This document shows positions 16,752 to 24,498 of a DNA stretch of 64,000 nucleotides, one piece after another (position 1 is the stretch's first letter; every line of letters begins with the position of its first letter). The position numbers and the translations under genes were made by a program. The DNA comes from Fimbriimonadaceae bacterium (lineage in GTDB: Bacteria > Armatimonadota > Fimbriimonadia > Fimbriimonadales > Fimbriimonadaceae), in NCBI GenBank assembly GCA_026129685.1, contig JAHCHO010000002.1:186001-250000 (forward strand), given 5' to 3'. The notes below the pieces were generated by a model. That model did no database searches. It was given only the letters and a program-made list of their open reading frames with translations, and was not told the origin of the DNA.

Positions 16752-17980
16752 CCTCCGATCTGCTCTACGTACTCGACCTGGGAACCACCAAAGCCGCCTG
16801 CCTGGGCGCCGAACACGACCTTAGCGGCAACTTGCAGGTGCGCGTTGCCGCGACCGCCCCCGCCAAGGGACTCCGCAAGGGCCGAATCGAAGACCCCGAT
16901 ATGGCCGCGGTCACGATCGACGAACTTGTCCGCAAGACCGAACAGCTGTGCGGGCGCGAGATCAAGGACCTCGTGGTCGGCCTCGGCGGCGCCCACGTCC
17001 AGAGCGCCAGTTCCCAGGGCTTTGTCCCGATTTTCCCTCCCGGGCGCGTCGTCAACCGCGAGGACGTTCTCCACGTGATCAACCACAGCCGACAGATACC
17101 GGTCGGCGCGGATAGAGAGCAGATTCACGCGCTGCCGCGCGAATTCCGCCTCGACGGGCGTCGGGGCATCAAAGAGCCGATCGGAATGACCGCGAGCAAG
17201 CTCGAGGTCCTGACCTGCATCCTGACCGCCCGAACGGCGGAGATCACCGTCTTCGAGCGGGCCCTCCAACTGGCGGGCCGGCGCGCGATCCAGATCGTGC
17301 CCTCCGTCGTCGCCTCCGCCCTCGGCGTGACCACCAAGGAGGAACGCGAGCGAGGCATCGCCGTCGTCGATCTCGGCGGCGGCACCACCACGATCGCCGT
17401 GTTCGTCGGGGGCGCCCTCGCCTACGTCGGCGCGATCCCGATCGGCGGGCAGACGGTGACCAACGATATCCGCCTCCTGCTCAAGACCACCGAGGAGGAA
17501 GCCGAGCGGCTGAAGCACCAGCACGGCGCCGCCCTCGGGATCGCCGCCGAAGAAGGCGAGTCCGTCGAGGTCCGCCAGGCGGATCAGGAACACCCGCGCC
17601 CGATGAGTCGCCGGGTCCTCTGCGAGATTATCGAGAGCCGAATGCGCGAGTTGGCGGGCCAAATCTCCGCCAAACTGGACGAATTCGGCGGCCCGCGCGA
17701 GCTTGATGCGGGAATCGCCATCACCGGGGGAGGCAGTTTGCTCGCCGGAATCGGTACGCTCTTCGCGAACTCGCTTCCGAAGACCACGATCACGGTGCGG
17801 GCGCCCCAAGTCGGGGGCGCGTACGGCAGTATCGTGAGCCGCCCCGCGATGGCCACGGCGGTCGGGTTGGCGAGGTTTGGCCTCGAAAGCGTGGAAGACG
17901 AATTGGTATCCGCCGGAGGGGGCGAGGGTTGGCGCGACCGCGTTCGGTCGTTCTGGTCTTTGTTCGGCGGGAAGTCCTAG
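16748..17980 (+). CDS. ftsA: cell division protein FtsA
   Basis: A 410-residue actin-like ATPase that tethers FtsZ to the membrane. Phosphate-1 LDLGTTKAACLGAE at residue 9, SHS2-type 1C domain with VVGLGGAHVQS near 77, phosphate-2 VVDLGGGTTTIAVF near 205, adenosine motif ITGGGSLLAGI near 318. The C-terminus WRDRVRSFWSLFGGKS is the amphipathic membrane-targeting helix, separated by a short linker. All elements expected of FtsA are present and the length is normal. ATGA overlap with sbp shows coupling. ftsZ follows after 71 nt, enough for a separate start signal but no clear promoter is seen there. Confidence 0.93.
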   Translation: MTSDLLYVLDLGTTKAACLGAEHDLSGNLQVRVAATAPAKGLRKGRIEDPDMAAVTIDELVRKTEQLCGREIKDLVVGLGGAHVQSASSQGFVPIFPPGRVVNREDVLHVINHSRQIPVGADREQIHALPREFRLDGRRGIKEPIGMTASKLEVLTCILTARTAEITVFERALQLAGRRAIQIVPSVVASALGVTTKEERERGIAVVDLGGGTTTIAVFVGGALAYVGAIPIGGQTVTNDIRLLLKTTEEEAERLKHQHGAALGIAAEEGESVEVRQADQEHPRPMSRRVLCEIIESRMRELAGQISAKLDEFGGPRELDAGIAITGGGSLLAGIGTLFANSLPKTTITVRAPQVGGAYGSIVSRPAMATAVGLARFGLESVEDELVSAGGGEGWRDRVRSFWSLFGGKS

Positions 17981-18051
17981 GTTTTGAGCGGGAACCACCG
18001 TCGTGGTTCTCGAAGTAACGTCGGGCGACGGTCGCCCACGGCGGTGCGGGT

Positions 18052-19278
18052 TTGCGCAAGAAGCGAGTTTTGGAGACGGATGCGAACGTGAGCAGCAACA
18101 ACGCGGTCATTAAAGTCGTCGGCGTCGGCGGCGGTGGTTCCAACGCGGTCAACCGGATGGTGGAGTCCGGCATTCGCGGGGTGGAGTTCATCGCCATGAA
18201 CACGGACGTGCAGGTCTTGGACCTGAGTTCGGCGGGCAAGAAACTGCCCCTTGGCGCGAACCTGACGCGCGGACTCGGCACCGGTGGCGACCCCGAAAAG
18301 GGTCGTGCCAGCGCCGAGGAGAGCCGCAACGAGATTCGAAAGGCCCTCGAAGGCTCCGACATGGTCTTCATCACCGCCGGCATGGGCGGCGGCACCGGCA
18401 CCGGCGCGGCCCCCGTCATCGCCGAGATCGCCCGCGAGATGGGCGCCCTCACGGTGGCCGTCGTCACGCGCCCCTTCACCTTTGAGGGCGGTCGGCGGCG
18501 CAAGGTCGCCGAAGCGGGCGTCACCGGCCTCATCGGCCGGGTGGACACCATCATCACCATCCCCAACGACCGGCTCCTTTCTGTCGTCGAGCGCCGAACC
18601 ACCCTCGGCGACGCGTTCCGGGTCGCGGACGACGTGCTTCGCCAGGGCGTCCAGGGAATCAGCGACATTATCACCGTCCCCGGCATGATCAACGTCGATT
18701 TCGCCGACGTGCGCGCGATCATGGCCGACGCGGGCCCCGCCCTTATGGGAATCGGCTACGGCGTCGGCGAGCAGCGCGCCATCCAAGCCGCCCAGTCCGC
18801 CACCAACAGCCCCCTGCTCGAGCAGACCATCCACGGCGCGAAGGGCCTCCTCGTCAACATCACGTCTTCCGAAGACCTCACCCTCAGCGAGGCGACCGAC
18901 GCGATGGAGTACATCCAGAGCCTGTGCGACGAGGAAGAGGCGAACATCTTCTTCGGCACCGTCGTGGACCCCGACATGGACGGCTCGGTTCGGATCACCG
19001 TCTTGGCGACGGGCTTCGCGCCGACCTCCGCCGAGGAGACCACCGCCCGCGAGGCCGCGTTCGGGAGGTTCACGCGTCCCGAGACTCCTGCCCGCACCGC
19101 CGAGACGCACCGCATGGTGACTCCCGCCGCCGATCCGGGTCCGAGCCCAACCCGGAAGAGCGTCTGGGACCGGATGCCCTCACCTCAGCGCGAACGGACC
19201 GAGCCGGCGGAGGGGTCGGACGATTCCGACCTCGACATCCCCGCCTTCATCCGCGAGCACAAGAAGCGCGACCGCTGA
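18052..19278 (+). CDS. ftsZ: cell division protein FtsZ
   Basis: A 408-residue tubulin-like GTPase that forms the division ring. [13 protein letters not shown] near residue 22, FIAMNTDVQ near 45, the tubulin signature [18 protein letters not shown] near 108, [15 protein letters not shown] near 142, the T7/synergy region near 205-215 ([16 protein letters not shown]), a linker of about 70 residues, and the conserved C-terminal peptide [16 protein letters not shown] that binds FtsA and other partners. Start is not certain: TTG 18052 gives [20 protein letters not shown] 18070 or GTG 18088 would be shorter and still keep the GTPase domain. Last gene of the division cluster; short interspersed repeats begin 4 nt after its stop. 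Confidence 0.95.
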   Translation: MRKKRVLETDANVSSNNAVIKVVGVGGGGSNAVNRMVESGIRGVEFIAMNTDVQVLDLSSAGKKLPLGANLTRGLGTGGDPEKGRASAEESRNEIRKALEGSDMVFITAGMGGGTGTGAAPVIAEIAREMGALTVAVVTRPFTFEGGRRRKVAEAGVTGLIGRVDTIITIPNDRLLSVVERRTTLGDAFRVADDVLRQGVQGISDIITVPGMINVDFADVRAIMADAGPALMGIGYGVGEQRAIQAAQSATNSPLLEQTIHGAKGLLVNITSSEDLTLSEATDAMEYIQSLCDEEEANIFFGTVVDPDMDGSVRITVLATGFAPTSAEETTAREAAFGRFTRPETPARTAETHRMVTPAADPGPSPTRKSVWDRMPSPQRERTEPAEGSDDSDLDIPAFIREHKKRDR

Positions 19279-19282
19279 CCCT

Positions 19283-19405
19283 TGTCATTCTGAGCGAAGC
19301 GAAGAATCCCGGTCCTGTAAGCCCGGTCCTGTCATTCTGAGCGAATCGACGAATCTCGGACTCCGACCGCAGCCCTGTCATTCTGAGCGCAGCGAAGAAC
19401 CCCGG
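19283..19405. repeat. three direct copies of a ~30-nt TGTCATTCTGAGCG interspersed repeat
   Basis: Copies at 19283-19312, 19330-19359 and 19376-19405. Each begins TGTCATTCTGAGCG, continues with a (A)GCGAAGAA(T/C)-type stretch and ends in CGG. Spacing is 46-47 nt but the intervening DNA also contains pieces of the unit. A fourth copy, inverted, is at 20376-20402 and two more lie inside dapF. Similar 'TCATTCTGAGCGAAGCGAAGAATC' elements are known from many unrelated bacterial genomes. The stretch 19406-19566 that follows holds nothing else I recognise. Confidence 0.8.
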
Positions 19406-19566
19406 CTCCGCAAAAAGAACCCTGGTTCCCGCACCCCTAGGCGGGCCGACGTTGGCCGCCCGGTAGAAGCCCTTTCGATTCGGTCCACCCCGAGAGGGTG
19501 GCAGACGTCAGCCCTGCGGTCAAATACCCCGGGGAAGTGCCTTCCACCCAACCGGACCCCGCTGCG

Positions 19567-19742
19567 ATGCCGGAACTCCCACGCCCGGCCAGAAGGTGGC
19601 TGGATCGCACCCGCGGAAGCCATCGGCAATTCGTCCATCCGGTGAAACCGGGCGTCAGGACCGTCAGCGGACATTCGAGCGAAGAGATGCGCCCGAGACG
19701 CTGAAGAGCGTCTTGAGGCAGGCCGGATTGGACAAGGAATGA
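19567..19742 (+). pseudogene. hicA: disrupted hicA toxin gene
   Basis: The frame starting at ATG 19567 reads MPELPR, which matches the usual HicA opening, then jumps to WLDRTRGSHRQFVHP with the SH of the HicA active site. About 12-15 codons of the expected alpha-1 region are missing. It continues VKPGVRTVSGHSSEEMRP and then loses frame near 19690: one inserted base there would restore ETLKSVLRQAGLDKE and a stop at 19740-19742 that overlaps the hicB ATG. Both an internal deletion and a single-base frameshift are therefore visible. HicA is an mRNA-cleaving toxin; this copy should be inactive. The downstream hicB is intact. Confidence 0.7.
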
Positions 19743-19954
19743 CCCGATACGCGGTGGTGTTCGAGAAAGGCGAGCGAAGCTGGTCGGCCTACGTGCCGGA
19801 CCTGCCGGGTTGCGTGGCGACGGGGAAGACGCGCAAGGAGACGGAGGCGACGATCCGCGAGGCGATCGCTTTCCACCTGGAGGCGATGCGGCTTCGGAAG
19901 TTGCCGATTCCGCCCTCGATTTCGACCGCGACGAACGTGCGGGTACCGGGCTGA
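19739..19954 (+). CDS. hicB: HicB-family antitoxin, orphaned
   Basis: A 71-residue HicB-type protein: MTRYAVVFEKGERSWSAYVPDLPGC is given here only in outline, with the typical A-Y-x-PDLPGC at residues 17-25, TGKTRKETEATIREAIAFHLEAM through residue 51 in outline, and a short tail PPSISTATNVRVPG. It is the compact HicB form with the partial RNase H-like fold and no DNA-binding ribbon-helix-helix tail. HicB neutralises HicA by direct binding. Its own partner upstream is broken, so it either persists as a relic or acts against the second HicA at 21.0 kb. ATG overlaps the hicA-remnant stop (ATGA), the original operon arrangement. Confidence 0.8.
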   Translation: MTRYAVVFEKGERSWSAYVPDLPGCVATGKTRKETEATIREAIAFHLEAMRLRKLPIPPSISTATNVRVPG

Positions 19955-19959
19955 CTTCG

Positions 19960-20260
19960 CTCGGGCGCGGACGTAGGTCGTCAGGTCGGAGTCGCGGAAG
20001 TAGCCCAGGCTCCCCACTCAGAGGAACGGGCCGACGCCTGCCTCGATCTCGCCCGCGAGCTCCCCGTAGGGCCAGTACTCGAACCAGTCGGTCAGGGTCT
20101 GGGAGCCGTTCAGATACGCCACCACCGAGCCCAAGGGTTGGTCAGGTGGTCGCGCTTCTCCGAACCCTCCACGTGCCCGACCACTTCCCCCATCGGGGAG
20201 ATCAGGAGCGTCACGACACCCGAGGAGGGCTTGATGGTCGGGTGGTTCGATGTGGCCGGC
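19960..20260 (-). pseudogene. remnant of an RHS/YD-repeat protein (C-terminal core end)
   Basis: Reading the minus strand, fragments in changing frames spell the end of an RHS core: VTLLISPMGEVVGHVEGS, DHLTNP, then after a 1-nt shift GSVVAYLNGSQTLTDWFEYWPYGEL, then a TGA where Trp is expected in PFL(W)VGSLGY, and FRDSDLTTYVRARAK. The D-x-LGS-V and EYWPYGE motifs are typical of RHS repeat-associated core domains. At least one frameshift and one nonsense codon make it non-functional. It lies immediately after hicB and shares a perfect 25-nt stretch (20060-20084) with the second remnant at 21412-21436. Confidence 0.65.
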
Positions 20261-20803
20261 AACGACAGAACCCTCCTCACGCGCCGACCACCCTTGGGTG
20301 TCACCCTGACGAAGGAAGGATCCCGGAAGAGGCGTTGGGCGCGCCGACTCACCATCGCCACGGCAGGCGGACCGTGATTCTTCGATCCGCTCAGAATGAA
20401 CAGGCCATCGGCCGTGGTCGCCTGCCCCGCCCGCGCTTGCCGCTCTTTTCGACCGCGATCCCGACCATCTAGGTCATTCTACGCCAGGTTCGGCGAATCG
20501 CCAAGGGAATCTCGGTCGTTGCCCTTTCCTGCGCAGGCCCTCGCCCGCTTCCCCGCGACCGCACATCTCAAGGAACGAAGACCATCCGATCCGCACCCCG
20601 ACGGGGCGCCAGAACCATGCCGAGAGCGACGCGCTTGGCTCGACGTGACCATCCCCTCGCCCCCTGTGCGAGTTGACCGACCAACGGCACGAGCGATTTC
20701 ACCACGCCCTGGTACCAGCAGCTCCGAGGGAGCCTCACGTGGAGTCGGGGAGGATGGCGCACGGCTGCGGGACGCTCGTGGCCGAGTTTGGAGGTTCCTC
20801 GGC
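20261..20803. repeat. non-coding accessory stretch with scattered interspersed repeats
   Basis: No convincing gene. Holds a copy of a TGTCACCCTGACGAAGGAAG-type repeat at 20299-20328 (inverted partner at 22001-22030), an inverted copy of the TGTCATTCTGAGCG repeat at 20376-20402, and a ~43-nt element at 20473-20516 that recurs diverged at 22156-22200. The rest (about 20520-20800) shows no motif I can name. Confidence 0.6.
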
Positions 20804-20809
20804 TAAACT
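20804..20809 (+). promoter_or_regulatory. -10 hexamer TAAACT, leaderless-type promoter of hicBA
   Basis: TAAACT, then 6 nt, then the GTG of hicB at 20816, with no Shine-Dalgarno. It gives the intact toxin-antitoxin pair its own start signal. Confidence 0.5.
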
Positions 20810-20815
20810 GGACGC

Positions 20816-21022
20816 GTGAGACAGGTCTTGGTCTATCAAGGCGAAAGCGGTCTTTGGGTGGCCGAGGTGCCCAGCCTTCCCGGGTGCGTCAGCCAAGGCG
20901 AGACGCGGGAGGAGGCGATTCTCAACGTTCGCGAGGCGATCGGTCTTCACACCGAGTCTCTGCTCGCCAACCGGCAGGAGGTCCCGCCGGACCGCCTCAA
21001 CGCGGTGCTGATCGCGATTTGA
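20816..21022 (+). CDS. hicB: HicB-family antitoxin
   Basis: A 68-residue HicB protein with VLVYQGESGLWVAEVPSLPGC at the start (in outline), the EVPSLPGCVSQGETREEA motif at residues 16-33, VREAIGLHTESLL near 39-51 and a short tail. Same compact type as the HicB at 19.7 kb but only moderately similar. It precedes the toxin gene, the opposite order to the first module. GTG start at 20816 fits the family N-terminus and the TAAACT box. The stop overlaps the hicA TTG, so toxin translation depends on that of the antitoxin. Confidence 0.82.
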   Translation: MRQVLVYQGESGLWVAEVPSLPGCVSQGETREEAILNVREAIGLHTESLLANRQEVPPDRLNAVLIAI

Positions 21023-21240
21023 GCCACCTGCCCCGAATCTCCGGGCGCGACCTCCGCAAAGCCTTGGAGAAGGCGGGGTTCGCGCTGGATCGGCAACGAG
21101 GGAGTCACATGACCCTCGTTCGGCGCGAGCCCTTCGCCGCCGTCACGATTCCCGACCACCGCGAACTCGACGCCGGCACTCTGCGGGCCGCGATCCGAGG
21201 CGCGGGACTCACGGTCGAAGAGTTGAAGCGGCTGCTCTGA
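21019..21240 (+). CDS. hicA: HicA-family mRNA interferase toxin
   Basis: A 73-residue HicA: LPRISGRDLRKALEKAGF at residues 4-21, RQRGSHMTL with the active-site His near 30, PFAAVTIPDHRELDAGTLRAAI from 38 in outline, and GLTVEELKRLL at the end. This is a complete double-stranded-RNA-binding-like fold of the HicA toxins that cut mRNA. The start is TTG 21019, overlapping the hicB stop by 3 of 4 bases (TTGA); no other start keeps the full N-terminus. Contrast with the damaged hicA at 19.6 kb. The open frame upstream of 21019 overlaps hicB and is not coding. Confidence 0.82.
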   Translation: MSHLPRISGRDLRKALEKAGFALDRQRGSHMTLVRREPFAAVTIPDHRELDAGTLRAAIRGAGLTVEELKRLL

Positions 21241-21399
21241 GGCGCGCGTGGAGCGCGCCCTGTCCCTAACCTCGGCCGAGGAAGACTCAAAGGCGGGTCG
21301 AGGGGCTGCGATGGGCGCCGGAAAGGGAGTGAGGCGAGACGTCCCGGTAACCGGCGGACCGGTGGGCTTGGGTTTGTGAAGGCGCTGGGCTGGATGGAA

Positions 21400-21812
21400 C
21401 GATCCTTTAATCTCCCCGTAGGGCCAGTACTCGAACTGAGCGATCAGGTTCTGGGAGGGGTCGAGATAAGCGACCACGCTGCCCAGCGGGTCGGTGAGGA
21501 AGTCGCGAAGCGTCCCGTCCCGCACCTCCGCCACGACCTCGCCGCCCAGCACCACGAACAGCGAGTCCCCGCCGCTCGACCGCCGCGCCTGGAGGTAGTC
21601 CGCTGAGCCTGCCCTGAGAGACAAAGGGTACCAGACGAAGGTGGTCGTGACCCCGGACAGAACCGTCTTGCGGCGCAGGTCGTCCACGTCGAACGTCGCC
21701 GTCGACACCGTCCCCGTCTCCTCGGAACGGTCAGGTCATTGGTAATGTCCGCATAGGAGTAGGTGGCCTTGATCCCGCCCGCCTCGCAAAGCTTGGCCAG
21801 CACGCCCGCTGT
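21400..21812 (-). pseudogene. second RHS/YD-repeat remnant, with repeat insertion
   Basis: Minus-strand frames give LAKLCEAGGIKATYSYADITNDLT, then after a frameshift near 21730 TVSTATFDVDDLRRKTVLSG, DYLQARRSSGGDSLFVVLGG and DPLGSVVAYLDPSQNLIAQF with EYWPYGE, all recognisable as the end of an RHS core. Between FVW and DYLQ an extra YPLSLRAGSA corresponds exactly to an interspersed repeat unit (21599-21626), so a short repeat has inserted in frame. After WPYGE the sequence loses RHS character. No start, no toxin tip. The stretch 21241-21399 between hicA and this remnant holds nothing recognisable. Confidence 0.65.
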
Positions 21813-22200
21813 CCCCACTGCATCGTGCTCGTCGTCCCTCCGACCAGCATCGCTTTGGCCGATCCACCGCAGAGCCTGCCCTGAGGAACGAAGCGAACTG
21901 CATGGTTTGCCGACTGCCGCCCTGATGCCACTTGAGGGACGATTGCTGGACGGTGGCAGGGGAACGAAGGGGGAGACGTCCGGGTGTTCGGCGGAACGCG
22001 TTCCGGGATCCTTCCTTCGCCAGGATGACAAATCCCACGGACGACTTCGTGCGCCGCGAGTCGGCAAAGCCCGCCCAAAGGAACGAACGGTCCGGGAGGG
22101 CGTAGCGCTTGGCGACGGGCACGCGCCCATGACACTCCTGTGCCAACCCATCGGGGACATTGTACGACAGGTTCGCTGACTCGCCAACGGATGTTCGAGG
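21813..22200. repeat. repeat-rich non-coding stretch between RHS remnant and tRNA-Gly
   Basis: Contains two copies of a ~27-nt unit resembling (C/T)CGGCA(A/G)AGCC(C/T)GCCC (21868-21895 and 22061-22087; a third is inside the RHS remnant at 21599-21626), an inverted copy of the GTCATCCTGGCGAAGGAAGG-type repeat (22001-22030) and the diverged second copy of the 20473-20516 element (22156-22200). No open frame here has recognisable homology. Confidence 0.6.
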
Positions 22201-22210
22201 GCTTGCGCCC

Positions 22211-22227
22211 AATCCGGCCGCCGGATT
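22211..22227 (-). terminator. hairpin just downstream of tRNA-Gly
   Basis: AATCCGG-CCG-CCGGATT, a perfect 7-bp stem with 3-nt loop, 3 nt beyond the encoded CCA of the tRNA. There is no U-tract, so it may be a processing or weak termination signal. Confidence 0.4.
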
Positions 22228-22229
22228 CT

Positions 22230-22303
22230 TGGAGCGGGCGATGGGAATCGAACCCACGTGGCCAGCTTGGAAGGCTGGAGCTTTACCATTAAGCTACGCC
22301 CGC
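22230..22303 (-). tRNA. tRNA-Gly(UCC)
   Basis: Read on the minus strand: acceptor GCGGGCG pairs with CGCCCGC, D-arm GCTTAATGGTAAAGC, anticodon arm CCAGC-CTTCCAA-GCTGG with anticodon TCC, T-arm GTGGG-TTCGATT-CCCAC, discriminator T and an encoded CCA at 22232-22230. 74 nt including CCA, the normal length for tRNA-Gly. It forms the right-hand border of the decayed accessory stretch. Confidence 0.97.
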
Positions 22304-22409
22304 TCGGAACCTCCGTATTGTACCAAGGGCGTCGGGCACGACCGTTCTCCGGTGGCCCCTCGGTGTGGACGCATCCGCCAAGTTCGGTGAGCCCATTGGG
22401 CGGTGAGCC

Positions 22410-23321
22410 TCAGTCGCCCAACCAGCGTCCGGAGAAGACGCGCTCCGCCGGCCCGGTCATGAAGACCGTCCCATCCTCCCCATACTCGATGCGCAGATCG
22501 CCGCCAGGAAGGGTCACGATGACGTCGCGATCGGCACGACCGGTGCGGAAGGCGGCGACGGCCGAGGCGCACGCCCCCGTCCCGCAGGCGAGGGTCGCCC
22601 CCGCCCCGCGCTCCCAGGTCCGTTGGCGAAGATGCCCCCGGTCCATCACCTGTACGAAGTGGACGTTCACCCGCGCCGGAAACTCCGGGTGCCCTTCGAG
22701 GACGGGCCCCCAGGACTCGAGGGGGACCGACGCGACGTCGTCGACGAACAGGGTCAGGTGGGGGTTGCCCATCGAGGTGGCGGTACCGGCGAGGATCGCG
22801 TCGCCCACGGCAACGGGGCGGTCCAAGAACTCCTCGGCCGGGTCGTCGGAAGGGTGAAACCGGGGTTCTTCGTTTCGCTCGGCCTGGCTTCGGGATTCCT
22901 CGCTTCGCTCAGAATGACAGCCGCATGTCATGCCGATCTCGCCCCGCGTGAGGCGAGCGCGGCCCATGTCCACTCGAACCTGCCCGTCGGAAAGCGACTC
23001 AAGGCGAAGCACTCCTGCCCCCGTTTCGACCTCGATCTCGTCGGCGTCCGTCCGTCCCGCCTCGCGAACGAAGCGCGCGAAGCAGCGGACGCCGTTGCCG
23101 CACATTTCGCTCTCGCTCCCGTCGGGATTGAACATGCGCATGCGCAACGCCGCCCTCTCGCCGGGAAGGGCGAGGATCAGGCCGTCGCCACCGATGCCGA
23201 ACCGACGGTTGTTGAGCCGACGGGCCAGGTCGGGCAACTCGGCGTCGTCGAAGGACCGGGCGAAGGCGTCGACCATGACGAAGTCGTTTCCCAGCCCGTG
23301 CATCTTGACGAACTCGATCAC
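22410..23321 (-). CDS. dapF: diaminopimelate epimerase, with in-frame repeat insertion
   Basis: Converts LL- to meso-diaminopimelate for lysine and peptidoglycan synthesis. 303 residues, about 25-30 longer than usual. [13 protein letters not shown] at residue 6, [11 protein letters not shown] near 44, the first catalytic Cys in [13 protein letters not shown] near 77, [10 protein letters not shown] near 190, and the second catalytic Cys in [13 protein letters not shown] near 245 are all present. Between residues about 133 and 157 the segment [20 protein letters not shown] is the translation of an interspersed DNA repeat, placed in a loop between conserved blocks, and the frame is kept. Start GTG 23321 overlaps the hfq stop (GTGA). 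The frame upstream of 23321 overlaps hfq and is not coding. Confidence 0.92.
   Translation of the reverse strand: MIEFVKMHGLGNDFVMVDAFARSFDDAELPDLARRLNNRRFGIGGDGLILALPGERAALRMRMFNPDGSESEMCGNGVRCFARFVREAGRTDADEIEVETGAGVLRLESLSDGQVRVDMGRARLTRGEIGMTCGCHSERSEESRSQAERNEEPRFHPSDDPAEEFLDRPVAVGDAILAGTATSMGNPHLTLFVDDVASVPLESWGPVLEGHPEFPARVNVHFVQVMDRGHLRQRTWERGAGATLACGTGACASAVAAFRTGRADRDVIVTLPGGDLRIEYGEDGTVFMTGPAERVFSGRWLGD
22860..22919 (-). repeat. two tandem interspersed-repeat copies inside dapF
   Basis: 22892-22919 read on the minus strand is TGTCATTCTGAGCGAAGCGA and on to GGAATCCCG; 22860-22886 is a diverged second copy (GAGCGAAACGAAGAACCCCGG core). They are the same family as the copies at 19.28-19.41 kb and supply about 20 codons to dapF. 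Confidence 0.8.
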
Positions 23322-23584
23322 GCTTCCGAGTCGCCGGTAAAGCCTTCGTCGTCCTCGTTCGGCCGGTACGAGCTGATCGGCCGGCTCGGCACGATGCTCG
23401 TGATGGAGTGCTTGTAGACCATCTGGGTCGGCTTGCCCGGGGAATCGAGCAGCACGGTGAAGGAGTCGAAGCCGCGCACGTGGCCCCGAAGCTGCACTCC
23501 GCCCACCAGATAGATGGTAACGCCGATGTTCTCTTTGCGTACCTGGTTCAGGAACATGTCCTGCAGGTTGATCGCCTTTGCCAT
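23318..23584 (-). CDS. hfq: RNA chaperone Hfq
   Basis: An 88-residue Sm-like protein. Sm1 is [21 protein letters not shown] in outline at residues 6-26, [19 protein letters not shown] from 28 in outline, and Sm2 is [17 protein letters not shown] at 53-69 with the YKHAIS-like core that forms the proximal RNA-binding pore. A short acidic tail follows. Hfq forms hexamers that pair small RNAs with mRNAs. The start [11 protein letters not shown] at ATG 23584 is the family start and is preceded by GAGGACGAG. It lies 11 nt after miaA, the same miaA-hfq order as in Proteobacteria, and overlaps dapF by 4 nt. Confidence 0.94.
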   Translation of the reverse strand: MAKAINLQDMFLNQVRKENIGVTIYLVGGVQLRGHVRGFDSFTVLLDSPGKPTQMVYKHSITSIVPSRPISSYRPNEDDEGFTGDSEA

Positions 23585-23595
23585 GGTTCTCGTCC

Positions 23596-24498
23596 TCAAA
23601 CAAACCCAATCGAATGCAATGCATGTTCGACGAGCCGATCCCGGTCCTCACCACCCAGCCACCCCAGGTTGGGCTCGGACCGGAGCCACGTGCGTTGCCG
23701 TTTGGCATAGCGCCGTGTTTCCTCTACGATGCGCGACTCCGTCGCGTGCCGCGAGGCGCCGCCTTCGAGAAAGTCCCAGATCGCGCCGTAGCCGATCGCC
23801 CGAAGGCCCGGCCATTGCCGATCCGCGCCACCGTCGCGCAATCGGGTGACCTCCTCGATCCACCCATTGTGCATCATGTTCGCCACCCGGTGGACGATCC
23901 GACGCTCCAACTCCTCGGGGGTTGTGAGGATCGCATGCTTGACCCGCCGAAACGGAGGCAGTTTCACGGGCACCAACGATGGTTCGCCAAGGACCCGTTC
24001 GAGCGCGCGCCGAACGCGAACGGGGTTCATGAGGTCGATCCGCGCCGCGACCTCCGGGGCTCGTTGGGTGAGGTCTTCGACCAGCGTCGCGGGGCCCTCG
24101 TCCCGCTCGCGGCGCTCGAGTTCCGACCGGAGCGCTGGGTCGGGGGACTCTCGAAGGTCGGCGTATTCCTCGAAGAGCGCGCGCACGTAGAACCCGGTGC
24201 CTCCCACGAGGATCGCGGAACGGCCCCCGGCGAACGCCTCGGTCAAGACGGCCTGGGCCTCACGGACGTACTCGCCCACGCCAAACCTCTCGGACGGATC
24301 GCGGATGTCGACCAGTCGGTAGTCCGCCTTGCGAAGGGGTTTTCCGGTTCCCACGTCCAGGCCCCGGTAGATCTGGAACGCGTCGGCGTTGACGAGATCG
24401 GCGCCCGTGCGGTCGGCCAGCGCTTCGGCGAGATCGCTCTTTCCGGATGCGGTCGGCCCCATGAGGGCGAGGAGGAAAGGGACCCGTTCCGGACTCAC
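23596..24498 (-). CDS. miaA: tRNA dimethylallyltransferase
   Basis: A 300-residue P-loop enzyme adding a dimethylallyl group to A37 of tRNAs reading UNN codons. Walker [17 protein letters not shown] near residue 12, [18 protein letters not shown] near 36 (usually DSxQxYRGMDIGTAKP; here the first Ser is Ala), [15 protein letters not shown] near 62, [12 protein letters not shown] near 98 and [11 protein letters not shown] near 265, the RYAKRQxTW signature. Start GTG 24498 gives [21 protein letters not shown]-like N-terminus and overlaps the stop of the upstream gene (GTGA). The longer frame upstream overlaps that gene and has no homology. Confidence 0.93.
   Translation of the reverse strand: MSPERVPFLLALMGPTASGKSDLAEALADRTGADLVNADAFQIYRGLDVGTGKPLRKADYRLVDIRDPSERFGVGEYVREAQAVLTEAFAGGRSAILVGGTGFYVRALFEEYADLRESPDPALRSELERRERDEGPATLVEDLTQRAPEVAARIDLMNPVRVRRALERVLGEPSLVPVKLPPFRRVKHAILTTPEELERRIVHRVANMMHNGWIEEVTRLRDGGADRQWPGLRAIGYGAIWDFLEGGASRHATESRIVEETRRYAKRQRTWLRSEPNLGWLGGEDRDRLVEHALHSIGFV

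Noticed and set aside
19283-19405. Regularly spaced direct repeats that could be a CRISPR array
   Set aside because: Only three imperfect copies, the 16-17 nt between them include pieces of the repeat itself, no cas genes are nearby, and the same unit occurs singly and inverted elsewhere, including inside dapF.
21444-22289. 281-codon minus-strand frame overlapping the RHS remnant and tRNA-Gly
   Set aside because: Only a short stretch matches RHS; the rest translates interspersed repeats and runs across the tRNA.
23599-23708. Upstream extensions of the dapF and hfq frames
   Set aside because: dapF homology starts at GTG 23321 overlapping the hfq stop, and Hfq homology starts at ATG 23584; the extensions overlap miaA.
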